Shown here in pieces: positions 1 to 10,122 of a DNA stretch of 64,000 nt. The DNA is taken from positions 184,290 through 248,289 of the forward strand of contig JAPDOI010000950.1 in the NCBI GenBank assembly GCA_029168955.1. Direction: 5' to 3'. Within the stretch, counting starts at the first letter, position 1. Each line of letters starts with the position of its first letter. The stretch comes from Aplectana chamaeleonis (Eukaryota > Nematoda > Chromadorea > Rhabditida > Cosmocercidae). The notes beneath the pieces are model-generated. The model saw only the letters and a list, made by a program, of their open reading frames with translations. It searched no databases and was not told the DNA's origin. A program made the position numbers and the translations under genes.

Positions 1-1938
1 TTTTCGGAAAGATTTGAATGGTCTCTTTATTGAGGTCCAATTCTTCAATAGGTTTCGATTGGTGCAATTTTAGATCATCCGATAATGAATACGTGTTCGA
101 ATCGCAATTATTCGAATATATCAATTCAAATCTATTCAAATGGCGCAATTATACCGAGTAGATGGCCAATTTTCGCTTGGAGCGGAGAGACAGCGTCGCT
201 CCAGTCGCTCTCCGGTCCTGCTCCGAGCAATGGTTTATCTGAGTAGCTGCCGGAAATTTTTGATGGAGTATACATAGGTATTGCCATGCCACATTCTGAA
301 GATTATACAAGTTCAAATGTACTATGTTGTGTTGCAATCTTGGGCAGTCACTTAAGACCTTCATGTACAAGTCTTATACTAAAATCCTTTTATGCTGAAA
401 CCGAGTTTCGGAAAATATTCATCAAGTTCATGGTTTAACTACCGCAGATGCAGTAATACAATTTCTAAGCTATAGTTGACTTTTAAATGATTGGATGCAA
501 TCATGAACACCTTCTAACCTCAATGTAGGAACATAATTTATAGTTGACCAAGAGGTTGCGTCGCGTGTTCTTCGAGAAGACGCCTTTTATGCTTGAGGCA
601 ATCCATTACCAGCATGTCCGTTAGCTGCGCTGTAATCGACGCTTCCAAAGTTTGCACTACGTCTGCATACACATGTCTCTATGCCTTGCACGTACCAGCA
701 CTCCCCGGTTCTGTATCCCTGAAATGTATCGTCTATTTTATAGTCGTTATTACTGTACCCGTAGCTATAGCAGTATATCACTGAAAACAATTCCACAGCG
801 ATCAATCACAGCTGTTTCGAAAAATTGACTGATACAACAATAAGGTACAGTATATTAGGGAAATTCAGCAGCCACACTACAGCCTCTCCGTAGCAGTGGT
901 ATTCATATGTGCTTTCTAGAAAATCGAATTCGTTGAAGCTCACTGGGCAGGTGAGCTCTCGCCGTTTTTAACGTTTTCTCGCAGCACGACACGGTTATAT
1001 TTATTTGCCCTCTAAGGGGAGCAACTGACATCATACCACGCCATTATTCACATTGCCTTTCTCTTTACGCAGGCTGTATTCATGAAGGCTTTTTGAGAGT
1101 TTGGATGGGAGCAGAGCGGTCGTTGATAAAGCGATGCGCCTCTTACATAGCAGTGAAAACTGAGTTACATCCACCGCGATACGCTCCATGAATTCGTTTG
1201 CGTGCACGATCATTAGGCATCAGTTGGTATATGATCTCAGAAAGCTACTTCACGTTAAAGGCACAGTCCAACATCGTAATCAATCATCTGGCTTTCTGCT
1301 TGACCTGAAAACGGCTCCACTTTGATTCAGATGATTTCTCTGAAGTTGTGCAAATATTTCTGTGCACGGAGTTATGGATTTTTCGAAACTGCGTAAAATT
1401 GAGCGGCGAATGCATGGTTGCACGAATTGCACAACGCTGTTAACTCTCGCCATTCGCAGCCGATGTTCGGAAGCAGGGATGAGCGGGATTCCGATTTCCG
1501 GTGGTTTGTGGCCTTCCAATTGCCGTTTTTCGTTAAAGCCCCGAAAATCGGAAAAAAAGGAAATATAGGGGACTAGAATTAGAATCGGAGACGTTTCCTT
1601 GCCAAACTTTCAAGGGGTTATCTCGGGCGCTGAATTCGAATTTGAGGTCCGTCTTCACTTTTTTAAAAGCCAGGGTTTATGATATTTTTTATGAAAATCA
1701 TTCAATAATTATTTTACTATCTATATTTGACTTACTCTTTGTGTGTGGCTGTGAGTCTGTGTGTGTGAGAAAGAACGGATCGATCTATTTTTTTTTCGAA
1801 TTTGACGCAATTCTTTAATGAAAAATGTTGACAAGACGTGACATCGCTTCAAGTTATTTGTAAACTTAAAATAAGTTGCTTGAAACAATCATGCAACTCG
1901 TGTTAAAGTCTCAGGTAACTTTTTCAGAAATTTCTTAG

Positions 1939-2122
1939 TGGGAGTGCGCCAAGCGTCTAAAAAGTGCGCTGGTCTCCACTCGGAATGCGCAAAACGCCGG
2001 AAAAATTGTGCGGGATCTAGCTGGGAGAGCGCCGCGCGTCGGGGAAACTGGGCTGGAACTAATTGGAGTGCTGCGCGCGCCGGGAAAACTGTGTGGGACC
2101 CAACTGTGATGCTGGATCTAAC
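1939..2122 (+). repeat. 41-42-bp minisatellite, four units
   Basis: Units at 1939-1979, 1980-2021, 2022-2063 and 2064-2104, then a partial unit. Each has TGGGAGTGCG-like, GCCGGGAAAA-like and GGGAC/TC-AAC segments. Because the unit is close to 42 nt, one frame stays open as a 14-residue periodic peptide, but nothing else suggests it is coding. Confidence 0.65.
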
Positions 2123-2330
2123 TGATTCAGCAATGATTCGATTATTCTAAGCGCCACATTACAAGCCTACAAGAACGCTGCGAAGTGGCGTGGGTGTGCA
2201 TCTTACTTTGCCAATTCAAGACTCGATGCCTCAGAAAAAAAGACTTGATGCTCATGTACAAGTCGGCATGAAGTCTCAATTTGCCGCGTCAAATTCACTG
2301 TATGGGTGAATCCGCCGCTAGGATAGGTGA

Positions 2331-2441
2331 GAATGGGGTGAATAACCCGTGAAAATGGGGTGAACTTGCAGCGAGAAAGGGTTCAATTTACCGCGACAAT
2401 GAGGTGAATTTGCCTCGAAAAAGGGGTGAGTTTACCTCGGA
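2331..2441 (+). repeat. Degenerate 22-bp tandem repeat, about five units
   Basis: Variants of ATGGGGTGAATTTGCCTCGAAA repeat head to tail. The following 600 bases (2442-3040) show no gene; CACCTTTTGCGC occurs twice at 2822 and 2864. Confidence 0.5.
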
Positions 2442-3039
2442 AATTGTACGAGTCTGGATGTCCACGGCAGAGAAAGCCCCGCCTCGGTCCGCCAGAAGGG
2501 CGTAACCTTTGCCGAGGTTTGCGGTGAAGAACCACCTTCCCTTCGGATCGCGGCGAAAACCACCCCAACCCCAGCCGTGGGATCCCGTATACCCCAGCGA
2601 TCAAAAATGTGCTAGACTCCGGAGAGTGACCCGGTCACCTTTCAGTGCCGGCATCAGAATGCCAAATGAGGATTCTAGTGAGATGAGGCGACTTTTATAC
2701 CGGCTGTGCTCATGGTATGCACATTAGGACGTAATCCTTCGTTTTAGCATGTTATCACTGACTGTGAGAGATGTTTTCACCTGTTTAGAAATTTTTGAGA
2801 TGCCAGTACCAGCGGTAATTTCACCTTTTGCGCTGATTGATATCCAGCCGCCCGGCAAATTCACCTTTTGCGCGGATAAGCTTTGATGACTGAGCTAAAG
2901 ATGAATTTGATGCCTAATGATAACAGAGTGTGATTAAGGCCGCTTTCCTCAAAGCATCAAGTCTCGAATTGGCAGTATTTGAAGGCAGAGGACTCCCAGG
3001 AAAATTTTTTAAAAAGTTTTTATCCTTATCTTGGAGAGG

Positions 3040-3230
3040 GTCACGCTCTAATCACTATGGTATTTCTGAAATCGTCCAAGACCCCCTAAGAACGTAGATA
3101 TGACGCCTTGGAAATGCCTGTATTTTGAGGGCAAAATTTTGTGGACGAGTTGTCACAGGCCTGTATTTCTATTGATTCGCACTCGCGGCACGAGAGCAAA
3201 ACAGGATGAGGAAATAGATCGGAAAGGGAG
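3040..3230 (+). repeat. Shared intron block, copy in ABF-like gene 1
   Basis: TTTCTGAAATCGTCCAAGACC and GTGGACGAGTTGTC match 49300-49480, which lies in the intron of ABF-like gene 3 at a comparable distance from exon 2. Best read as a remnant of a common ancestral intron. Confidence 0.45.
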
Positions 3231-3514
3231 TAAAGGACGACGACTCGGTTGAAAATCATCCATCCACCTAGCCGCTATCGAGATCGAAAATCAAGAAGGG
3301 GTCGGGCCCGTGGTGGTCGTTTATGTCTCGCTTATTTGGAGAAATTGAGATCTAGCATTTGGCTGGTGGTTTACAGGAGGGATCTTCTACACAATTTCAC
3401 GAGAATCTCAAAAGTCATATCTGAGGGTGTACTGTGACTTTAAACCGAGACTGACGCGCAGGTCAGAAATCATGACAGGTTCTGAGAGAGTTCAAGTCAT
3501 TTCGAAATTCGCGC

Positions 3515-3845
3515 GTCAACTTCGGTGTAGTAGATATGTTGATTGAAACGCAAATGCATATACTGATGCAGACGCGCAGATTTTGTATCGCCATAAACTT
3601 TCTCATGAACCAAAATGGTTTCTAAAGAATCGCACGTCAGCTTCGGTGTGATAGGTGCACAAAAACGCAACTCCAGACTGCATAATACACTGAAGCTGAA
3701 GCACAGATTGTGAAAAGGCCCGAAATTCTTAGGAATTGCCCTGATTTGTCCAGAATTATGGGTCAACTTCGGTGTATTAGGTGCATCAAAACGCGAATTG
3801 AGGCAGCACAATAGACGGTAACTGACGTGCTGATTGTAAAAGGAT
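3515..3845 (+). repeat. Tandem repeat of about 121-126 bp, three units
   Basis: GTCAACTTCGGTGTA-like starts occur at 3515, 3636 and 3762, each followed by AGGTGCA-CAAAACGC and later TGCTGATTGT-like ends. One minus-strand frame stays open across it with a period of about 41 residues. I take that as a by-product of the unit length. Confidence 0.6.
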
Positions 3846-4041
3846 GTCAGCCACAAGAAGAACAGGATGCCGTTTCAACAGTAGGGGGTGCAGGTGAAGG
3901 TGGGAATGACTGTTGAAATGGGAATCGACCCCAGCGCCTCTCAAGAGGGGGATTAGCACGCAGCAGCTGGTCCAGCAGATTTGGGAGAGAAAGTGAATAT
4001 GAGAGACTAGGAGGAGGGAAAAGAGGCACTCCGATGTAGGC

Positions 4042-4248
4042 GGGGCCCTAGAGCGCATGGCGCGCGCACTTTCCCGTGGATGCCTTCTCGTAGATAAGAG
4101 AAACGGGTAGGAGAAATAGTAATCATGTTGGTAGGGATGAAATCGAATGAGGGTAGCTAATAATTCCAGGATTATCCAAGAAAACGCATCGCGATGTAAA
4201 AGGGACTCGACCGCAAAAAGGTGCGCGCGCCATGCGCTCTCAGGCCCC
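4042..4248. mobile_element. Hairpin MITE, 207 bp
   Basis: Inverted ends of about 28 bp (GGGGCCYTAGAGCGCATGG then CGCGCGCAC) at 4042-4070 and 4221-4248. The interior is unique, and I see no clear target duplication. Confidence 0.65.
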
Positions 4249-4574
4249 TCCCATTCCCTCTACGGGCGCACCCATTGTACGTGCTGAAACGAGTTAGTAC
4301 GGCTAACTATGTGTGTCCGCCTACCCAGACCCAACGAGATTTTCACAGATGCTTCAACTACGATCTTTGTTTGATTTGGCTCTTAAAGAACTTACCAAGT
4401 ACTTCGAGAGACTGCTAACTACTTTAAGAGTGAATTCAAAGGTGACAAAACGAATCCATATTGCATCACCCAGCAATGTTCGTTGCTGTGTGCAAGGCAG
4501 CGAGAGACGCAGGGCCGTCGCGGCGTCAAAACACTCGGCGGTGACGTTTCGTCGCGCAGCACGATGTGTGGGTC

Positions 4575-4648
4575 GCATCCGTCACCGAATGTATTGGATA
4601 CTGCTTCACGCAGCGCTGTTTGTCGCTGCAAGCAACGCCACGACTTGA
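4575..4648 (+). pseudogene. Broken paralogous signal-peptide exon
   Basis: The DNA aligns along its length with 5096-5170 (HPSPNV then a frameshift then LLHAALFVAASNATT, against MPSPNV...LLGMLVAASSAVT). The start ATG is lost and the frame shifts mid-segment. The adjacent MULE-type MITE inserted directly behind it. Confidence 0.35.
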
Positions 4649-4649
4649 G

Positions 4650-4939
4650 ACAAGTTTATAAATTGCCAACGGCACAAAATTCTCATGGAAGTGAAGAAGT
4701 TTTTCCTTCCAAAGTTTTCCATGTTCAGGGCCTGATATGGTGATAATATTCGTCACCGGTTGCGCTGCTCCCCTACTCCTTAGTCCGCTCAGAGCTTAAG
4801 CCGCTTACCTCCGGAGAAAGACGGTTTGTGAATGTAACACACCGCTCTTCTTTTTTTTATACCCTACCCATTTTCAATTGGGTATTACCAATTTTGTTTA
4901 CCGTGAGAATTTCGTGCCGTTGGCAATTTATAATCGTCC
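4650..4939. mobile_element. MULE-type MITE, 290 bp, 9-bp target duplication
   Basis: CGACTTGAG is duplicated at 4641-4649 and 4940-4948. Between the duplications are inverted ends of about 38 bp, with TTATAAATTGCCAACGGCAC in both arms. The 9-bp duplication is typical of Mutator-like elements. There is no coding capacity. It sits directly behind the broken signal-peptide exon. Confidence 0.75.
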
Positions 4940-5095
4940 CGACTTGAGCGACATCATGTGATCGCGACGGGCTGCTGCTGTACGTCAAGAAGGCATAACG
5001 GAGTCAAACATTCGTCCAGCAGTCAAAGGGTTGCGCAGAAAGCTCCACCTAGAAGACCGTATAGAGTAGCACCCAATCAGCTGGCACAACGTTCA

Positions 5096-5395
5096 ATGCC
5101 CTCGCCTAATGTAATCAGTATTGTACTTCTCGGCATGTTAGTCGCTGCGAGCAGCGCGGTGACTCCGAATTTGCGGACTGCTGTACAGACACCAAAGATG
5201 GGTGTACTGCGTTCATTGGAGAATGAATATGAGAGTGAGGTTTGGGAACTTGGCGTGTATATCAAGGTTGAACAGAATACCAGAGGGGCAATTTTCTCGA
5301 CAAAACTGTCTCGGAGCTGTGACTGGAAACCCAAAGCCCAGAGGGTCATTGAAGCAAGAATATTGGAGAGAAGGCAATTGAATAGCAAAAAATAG
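5096..5395 (+). CDS. Candidate small secreted protein (99 aa)
   Basis: An ATG at 5096 opens a 99-codon frame. The first 22 residues (MPSPNVISIVLLGMLVAASS...) form a typical signal peptide with a small-residue cleavage region. The rest is charged, has one cysteine, and ends KK. I do not recognise the family. The signal-peptide DNA is duplicated 450 bases upstream at 4575-4648, which supports this start. The frame may be only a first exon: GT dinucleotides follow the signal segment and no conserved domain is visible downstream. It lies inside the intron of the ABF-like pseudogene, on the opposite strand. Confidence 0.3.
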   Translation: MPSPNVISIVLLGMLVAASSAVTPNLRTAVQTPKMGVLRSLENEYESEVWELGVYIKVEQNTRGAIFSTKLSRSCDWKPKAQRVIEARILERRQLNSKK

Positions 5396-6288
5396 CCTTA
5401 TACGGCCTCGAGCCAAATTGTAAGGCGTACGCTTCACCAGCGTATCTTTAACAATGAGGATACGGATCAAAAGAAACACTAACTAGAGACCGATTTCCGT
5501 TTCGGAAAATGTCCTAGTGAGAGTTGTGAGGGATGAATAAAGTAAGAAGGAAGATGTATGCAGGGTTTTCTCAACGGTCTTTTTGGTAGGTCAAAAATTG
5601 ACAAAAACCTAATCAAACTTACCCAAATTTTCCAGTCGAAGCAAATGGCCTGAAACTAACTGCTCAAAGCGCCCTATGTTATGACGAAATTAGCATTTGT
5701 AAAGATTGGGGCTCTGATGAAGTTTCGAGCCGCGGCGTTTCCCGAAACGTCGCGAGTCCTTCAAGTCTTTCCCTAGTAAGAGCTTGCCCTGCAGCGGAAA
5801 TTCCAGGCGAGCGGAACCGCCTAAGAATTTTGCTTATGGGGCACTCTGATCAACGGGTTTGGAGCCGAATAATCCCCAAGTGAAAGACAGCCGGATGTTA
5901 CGGGCGACATCCGTACATTTCTTGGAACAGGTTTGATTTGTCTGGCCGTTATTCACTGAGTAGGCTACGGACGATCCACAAAAAGCCACGAACTCTTGAG
6001 GCTCGCTATGGGAACTGGTATACACTGGATCCGATACCGCTGGATCCTCCGGAACGTCTGCTTTTGATGAGATTTCAAAATATACAAAATATATACAAAA
6101 AATATACAATAAAAAGCTCTTATACAAAAAATGGAGAGAATAAGATTAGTTTGGAAGCTGAGTGCGCTCGCTCATCGTATGATTTGCGTATCAAATTTAG
6201 TCTGGTGAATGGACCAGGCGCAATGATTGCAGCCGTTGGTCCTGACGGCAGCACCGGCCAACGGGGTTTCGACCGCGCACGGGGGTGC

Positions 6289-7451
6289 GATTCATGAACG
6301 CACATTCGTTGGTTTGGTTTGGCTAGGGTTTGGTTTGGTTTGAAAGCCCACGCGTGACCAAACCACTTATCCGCGCTAACCAGCGATTCATGAATGTTTC
6401 CGCCGGCTTGGTTTGCAAACCGGGTGTCAAAACGTGTTTGAAGTTGGTAAATCGATGGCAGCTAATCAATTCTGTCGGCTTCAGTGTTCGTCTTTTTCAT
6501 TCTTGATGCTTTTCCTGATTATTCACTGTGAAAAGTTTTATAATATAGTTCATGAAAATTCAACTGATCTCATGGTCAGAGTTATTAACAAACTGCTTGA
6601 TTTTTTACCGTTGTTTAGAGTGAAATTGCTGTTATAAAAACAATAAGTACTTGCAATGTCTCTGTTGCGGTGACTTAGGGCGAGATAAGGACATAGTTCT
6701 ACACGAACGAAATTTTCGAAAATTTTTCGAAATTTTTTTCGTTCGTTTTCGTTCGTTCGAAATTTCGTGGAACGAAATTTTTTCAAATTTCGTTTGTTCG
6801 AAATTGTTTCGAATGAAAATTTTTCTTTTTTCGTTTGTTCGAAAAGATTTGGAACGAACAAATTTCGATTTTCGTTCGTTCGACATTTTTTTCGAAATCG
6901 TACAACTATTAAGGACATGTATGGAAAAAATCGAAGCAAGTTTGCAGCTCCATGTAAGTTTCCGAAAGACAAGAATAGGAAAAAAAGAAGGATCGCAGTC
7001 AAAGCGGTGAAAAAAAAAAGTCTAGTGCGCTCCAATGCGAATGCCGCTGTCGCCGCGACGCGCTCGACGAAAATGGTGTGGGTGTAGTTAACGCGCTCCA
7101 CTGACAATCATTTTCGGTGACTTCTCGGCAAATGGTTGTCAACGGCTCAGAGGGGGGGGGAGTTCCGCCGCCGACTATTTGCTGAGGCATCGGCGCCCTA
7201 AAACTGCCTGGGGTTGAAAAAAAAACATGGCGTCACATTAAACATTTAGTGAAATTGCACAATCTGCACGTAATTGCACGTTTGGCTGGCTAAACGCACC
7301 TAGCCCCTTGCTGACCAGCCGCTCCGAGGTGGGTTGGATTCTAGCCCACTCGTGACCCAGAGATAACCAAACCGGAGCTTGATGAATCACTGGTTTGCAA
7401 TCCCCCCGAGACAAACCCTAACCAAACCAGACCGAACGCGTTCATGAATGC
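6289..7451. mobile_element. Foldback/MITE of about 1.16 kb with GGTTTGGTTTGG-rich ends
   Basis: The ends are inverted copies: ATTCATGAACGCACATTCG then GGTTTGGTTTGGCTAGGGTTTGG on the left, with the complement at about 7405-7451. A second ATTCATGAAT motif lies about 100 bases in on each side. The interior has a simple (TTCGTTCG/GAAATTTTTCG)n tract at 6715-6890 and a segment also found inverted at 9430-9775. No transposase is visible. Confidence 0.6.
6630..7190 (+). repeat. Dispersed repeat, inverted partner at 9430-9775
   Basis: AATAAGTACTTGCAATGTCTC and the segment 7015-7135 (GAATGCCGCTGTCGCCGC...) reappear reverse-complemented at 9430-9775. This copy is interrupted by the TTCG simple repeat and ends near a G homopolymer. 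Confidence 0.6.
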
Positions 7452-7956
7452 CTCCCCTGTAGTGTGCCCGTCGCAGGCATATTCATTCGTCAGACTAAAG
7501 TGAATAAAAGGACTCTACCTGGACTCTGCAATACATTCTGCAAAGCGCTCTAGCAGCACCAGCTAGGGCAGGGGTATCCATTCTTGCTCAGGGAGATACA
7601 TATCGATTTCGGCAACTGAAGACGTCGAGCGAAACCAGTGTGACAAGACACAGTAGAAGACGATTCATGTTTGCTGGAATTTCATTCTCGTGCTAAGTTT
7701 CATAAATCTAATGGAGAAAAACAGTGAGAGTTAACTAAACTAGAAAAGGGGACCATTCTTAACCGGGCGGGATATAAACTGCCGTAGCACCAACCTATCA
7801 TCTTTAACTAGTTGGGGATGCAAGCTGTTCCCCTTCACATTCATCTTTGCATTGAAGATGACGGCCCACTCGCCCTCGATTAGGGTTGTAACGGTAGTTT
7901 TGATCGAGCCGAGCTGCAGTTTTTCTTTTTTCAGCACCACGTTTAGAGATCAAATG

Positions 7957-8163
7957 TTCTCTGAAGAAATGCGGTAATGCTCAAAATTCGCTCAGTAAAC
8001 CGCAGTGTAGTGGAAACCACAGACAATGATTCGCATTATGATACGGCAGCCAGAGACGGCTGCATATTTTACAGCATTTTGAGGACTGAACGTCTGCACT
8101 ATGTAGTGACAAATACGTAAACGACATTCATGAATGAGCGTCTGACATAGACAGTCGCGAACA
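7957..8163 (-). promoter_or_regulatory. Conserved upstream block of ABF-like pseudogene 1
   Basis: Related to the upstream blocks of genes 2 and 3. The core is diverged (CTCAAAATGCTGTAAAA on the minus strand, near 8071-8088) and the outer part keeps CATTCATGAATG and GTCTGACATAGACAGTCG. About 290 bases of unrelated sequence separate it from exon 1. Confidence 0.45.
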
Positions 8164-8356
8164 TGGCTATTTTTATCTGGAACAGGAACAAACATTCATG
8201 AGGGGAATGAGCGGAAGTTCTTCTCATGGTTTTGCATACATTCCCGTTGGATGAAACGAGACTGCTGTTTTCCGATTTCCATGGTAGAAGACCACGTCCC
8301 ACTCCAGTAGCTTGCGCGGTAGCTCTTCTGCTTGAAACCTCCCACTCATCTGGAGA

Positions 8357-8818
8357 TTTAAAGGCATCGTACGCGCTGAAAACCACTCATCGTTTACTCA
8401 AATTGAATCATTGGCTGGGCCCGCCTGAGCACGTGCGTAGAGTTTTTCGGGTCACCGACGCATCATTGGGAAGACATGGGAGATCGAATGCCTTGAATTC
8501 CACCAAAAGAGGGTGGCCTTCCGACAGCCATGTGGCCTCAAATGAGAAAAGAAGGTAGCTTATCAACAAATGATACATCAACTTCAACTCATTTACGCGA
8601 TAAAGCTTGTTCAGAAGCTTCTTTCTTTTTCATTTTATGCCACATGGCTGTCAGAAGGCCGGCCTCTTTTGGTGGAATTCAAGGTATTCGATCACCCATA
8701 TCTTCCCAATAATGCGTTGGTGACCCGACAAACTCTACCCACGTTCTCAGGCGAGCCCAACCAATGATTCAAGCTCGAAAAACGATGAGTGGTTTCTATC
8801 GCGTACGATGCCTTTATA
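8357..8818. mobile_element. Hairpin MITE with arms of about 200 bp
   Basis: The two halves are reverse complements. The left starts TAAAGGCATCGTACGCGCTG and runs to about 8560. The right starts at about 8620 and ends with the complement at 8818. CCACATGGCTGTC-GAAGGCC and CCAAAAGAGG are in both arms. The tip is shared with the elements at 38234, 41135 and 45463. Confidence 0.8.
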
Positions 8819-8974
8819 TTCTGCCAAAAAACAAATAATGGACTAAGGACTGAAAAATCTGTTCAGGATAGAAACCATAGCACAGCTACTATGAAACCAA
8901 CAGAAACAGATGAAACATCACTCTTCCTCATGAGTATACCCGCAACTGTCAAACCTACAATATTTTTCAATCAG

Positions 8975-9420
8975 AATCGATCGATAAGATAAACAGCTAC
9001 TGATCAACTCATTAGCTTGCTGCTCATCCAAAGAAATGTACAGCCTACAACGATTTTCTCAAAAAACTGATTATCTCGATTGATATGATAAACAGTGAGT
9101 GACAAATCTGTTATTCACAACCTCTTGCTCCTCTCCATCCGTAAAAGTACGGCGTACAGTGTACCATATTTTAGCGACTTGCAAAAAAATCGACAACATC
9201 GATTGATATGACAAACAGTAAGTTACAAATTTGTGAGCCACTTCTCCTTATCCCTTCCCCATCCGAAAAGTACAGCATACGACGTGTTTCAGCGACTCGA
9301 GCAAACAAGAATCGATAATATCGAGTGGTATGATGAACATCAAAAGTAACGTAAGTAATGATAAACAGTATGTGACAAAGTTCTTAGTCCCGAACCCTGA
9401 CCCTCTCCCTCAGATAGTTT
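8975..9420 (+). repeat. Degenerate tandem repeat of about 110-150 bp, four units
   Basis: CGATTGATATGATAAACAGTGAGTGACAAA-like unit starts recur near 8978, 9085, 9203 and 9360, with TCTCCATCCGAAAAGTAC between them. Confidence 0.5.
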
Positions 9421-9429
9421 TGAGGCACG

Positions 9430-9775
9430 ACGCCTCGGCAAATGGTCGGCGGCCGACCCCCCCCCCCCATTTGCCGAGGCGTCGCTGAAAATGATTGTTA
9501 TTGAAGCACGTTAACTGACGCTCACAATTTTCGTCCAGCGCATTGCGGCGACAGCGGCATTCTCACTGGAGCATGATAGACGTTTTTTCACCGTTTTCGC
9601 TGCGTTACTTCTTTGTTCTTACTATTTCTGCTCCGAAACTCACATTGAGCTGAAAACTTGCTCAGATTTTTTCCTACAAGTCCTTATCCCCTCCTAAGCC
9701 ACCAAAGCAGAGATATCACAAGTACTTATTAATTTTATAACACTTTATAACAGCAGTTCCACACAATACAATGGT
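9430..9775 (-). repeat. Dispersed repeat, inverted partner of 6630-7190
   Basis: Reverse-complement relative of 6630-7190. It begins with a short palindrome (ACGCCTCGGCAAATGG / CCATTTGCCGAGGCGT) around a run of 14 C. Confidence 0.6.
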
Positions 9776-10122
9776 ACATGCGTGAGTGAAATTCAAGCGT
9801 TTTGTGAATAAAATTCTTATGCACTTGGTAGTCATAATCAAGGGTAATTTCCAGTGACCAGGATGACAGCAGGGAGCGAAGTCGACGAAGAAGGCTTCAA
9901 ATCCACATCAGTCTCATTTTTCATCACGATCCTTCAATGTAGTCTACAGCACCACCGCGTAAAGTATTGAAGAGGCCCTGAAACACAGAAAATAAGTAGA
10001 TCGTAGCCAAAAAACGATTCAACTCGGGAAAACCTACCTCGTTGATATGTTAAAATTCCAAATATGGAATTGAGAGAATTATTCAAGCAGATCTTTGTGC
10101 AGAATCTTTACATATAATACAT

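Larger units (their letters stand above)
6196..7500. mobile_element. AGTCTGACG-tip MITE interrupted by a foldback element
   Basis: TTTAGTCTGGTGAATGGACC at 6196 starts one end of the MITE, which runs to about 6288. The other end, CATTCGTCAGACTAAA, finishes at 7500 and runs back to 7452. Between them sits the foldback 6289-7451. Halves of the same MITE on both sides show the order of events. Confidence 0.6.
587..7668 (-). pseudogene. ABF-like antimicrobial peptide gene 1, nonsense-mutated
   Basis: Exon 1 is 7668-7519 (50 codons, donor CAG/GTAGAG). Exon 2 is 718-587 (acceptor ACATTTCAG, 43 codons plus TAA). Both are phase 0, as in genes 2 and 3. Exon 1 begins MNRLLLCLVTLVSLDV and retains MDTPAL and ALCRMYC. 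Codon 27 is TGA where genes 2 and 3 have TGT for the first mature cysteine, so a normal product would stop right after the signal peptide. There is also one extra codon before it. Exon 2 keeps GYRTGEC and ETCVC and is open to its stop, so the loss looks recent. The 6.8-kb intron carries a foldback inserted in a MITE (6196-7500), a MULE-type MITE (4650-4939), a hairpin MITE (4042-4248) and several minisatellites. A CAG acceptor (ATTCCAG) sits 5 bases before the ATG. The 3' flank shares a CGCAACCTC stretch with gene 3. Confidence 0.65.

Noticed and set aside
3497..3856. 119-codon minus-strand frame
   Set aside because: It follows the 121-126-bp tandem repeat and has no start or splice context.
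6550..7107. 185-codon minus-strand open frame
   Set aside because: It spans the TTCG simple repeat, reads as FRTNE-like periodicity in several frames and on both strands, and lies inside a foldback element.
7519..7668. TGA in gene 1 exon 1 as a selenocysteine codon
   Set aside because: The paralogs have an ordinary cysteine codon there, and no SECIS-like context is evident near the gene; simple mutation is more likely.
9462..9476. Homopolymer C/G runs (also 7142, 33439, 33627, 42305)
   Set aside because: Likely replication or assembly noise; their lengths are not trustworthy and no function is implied.
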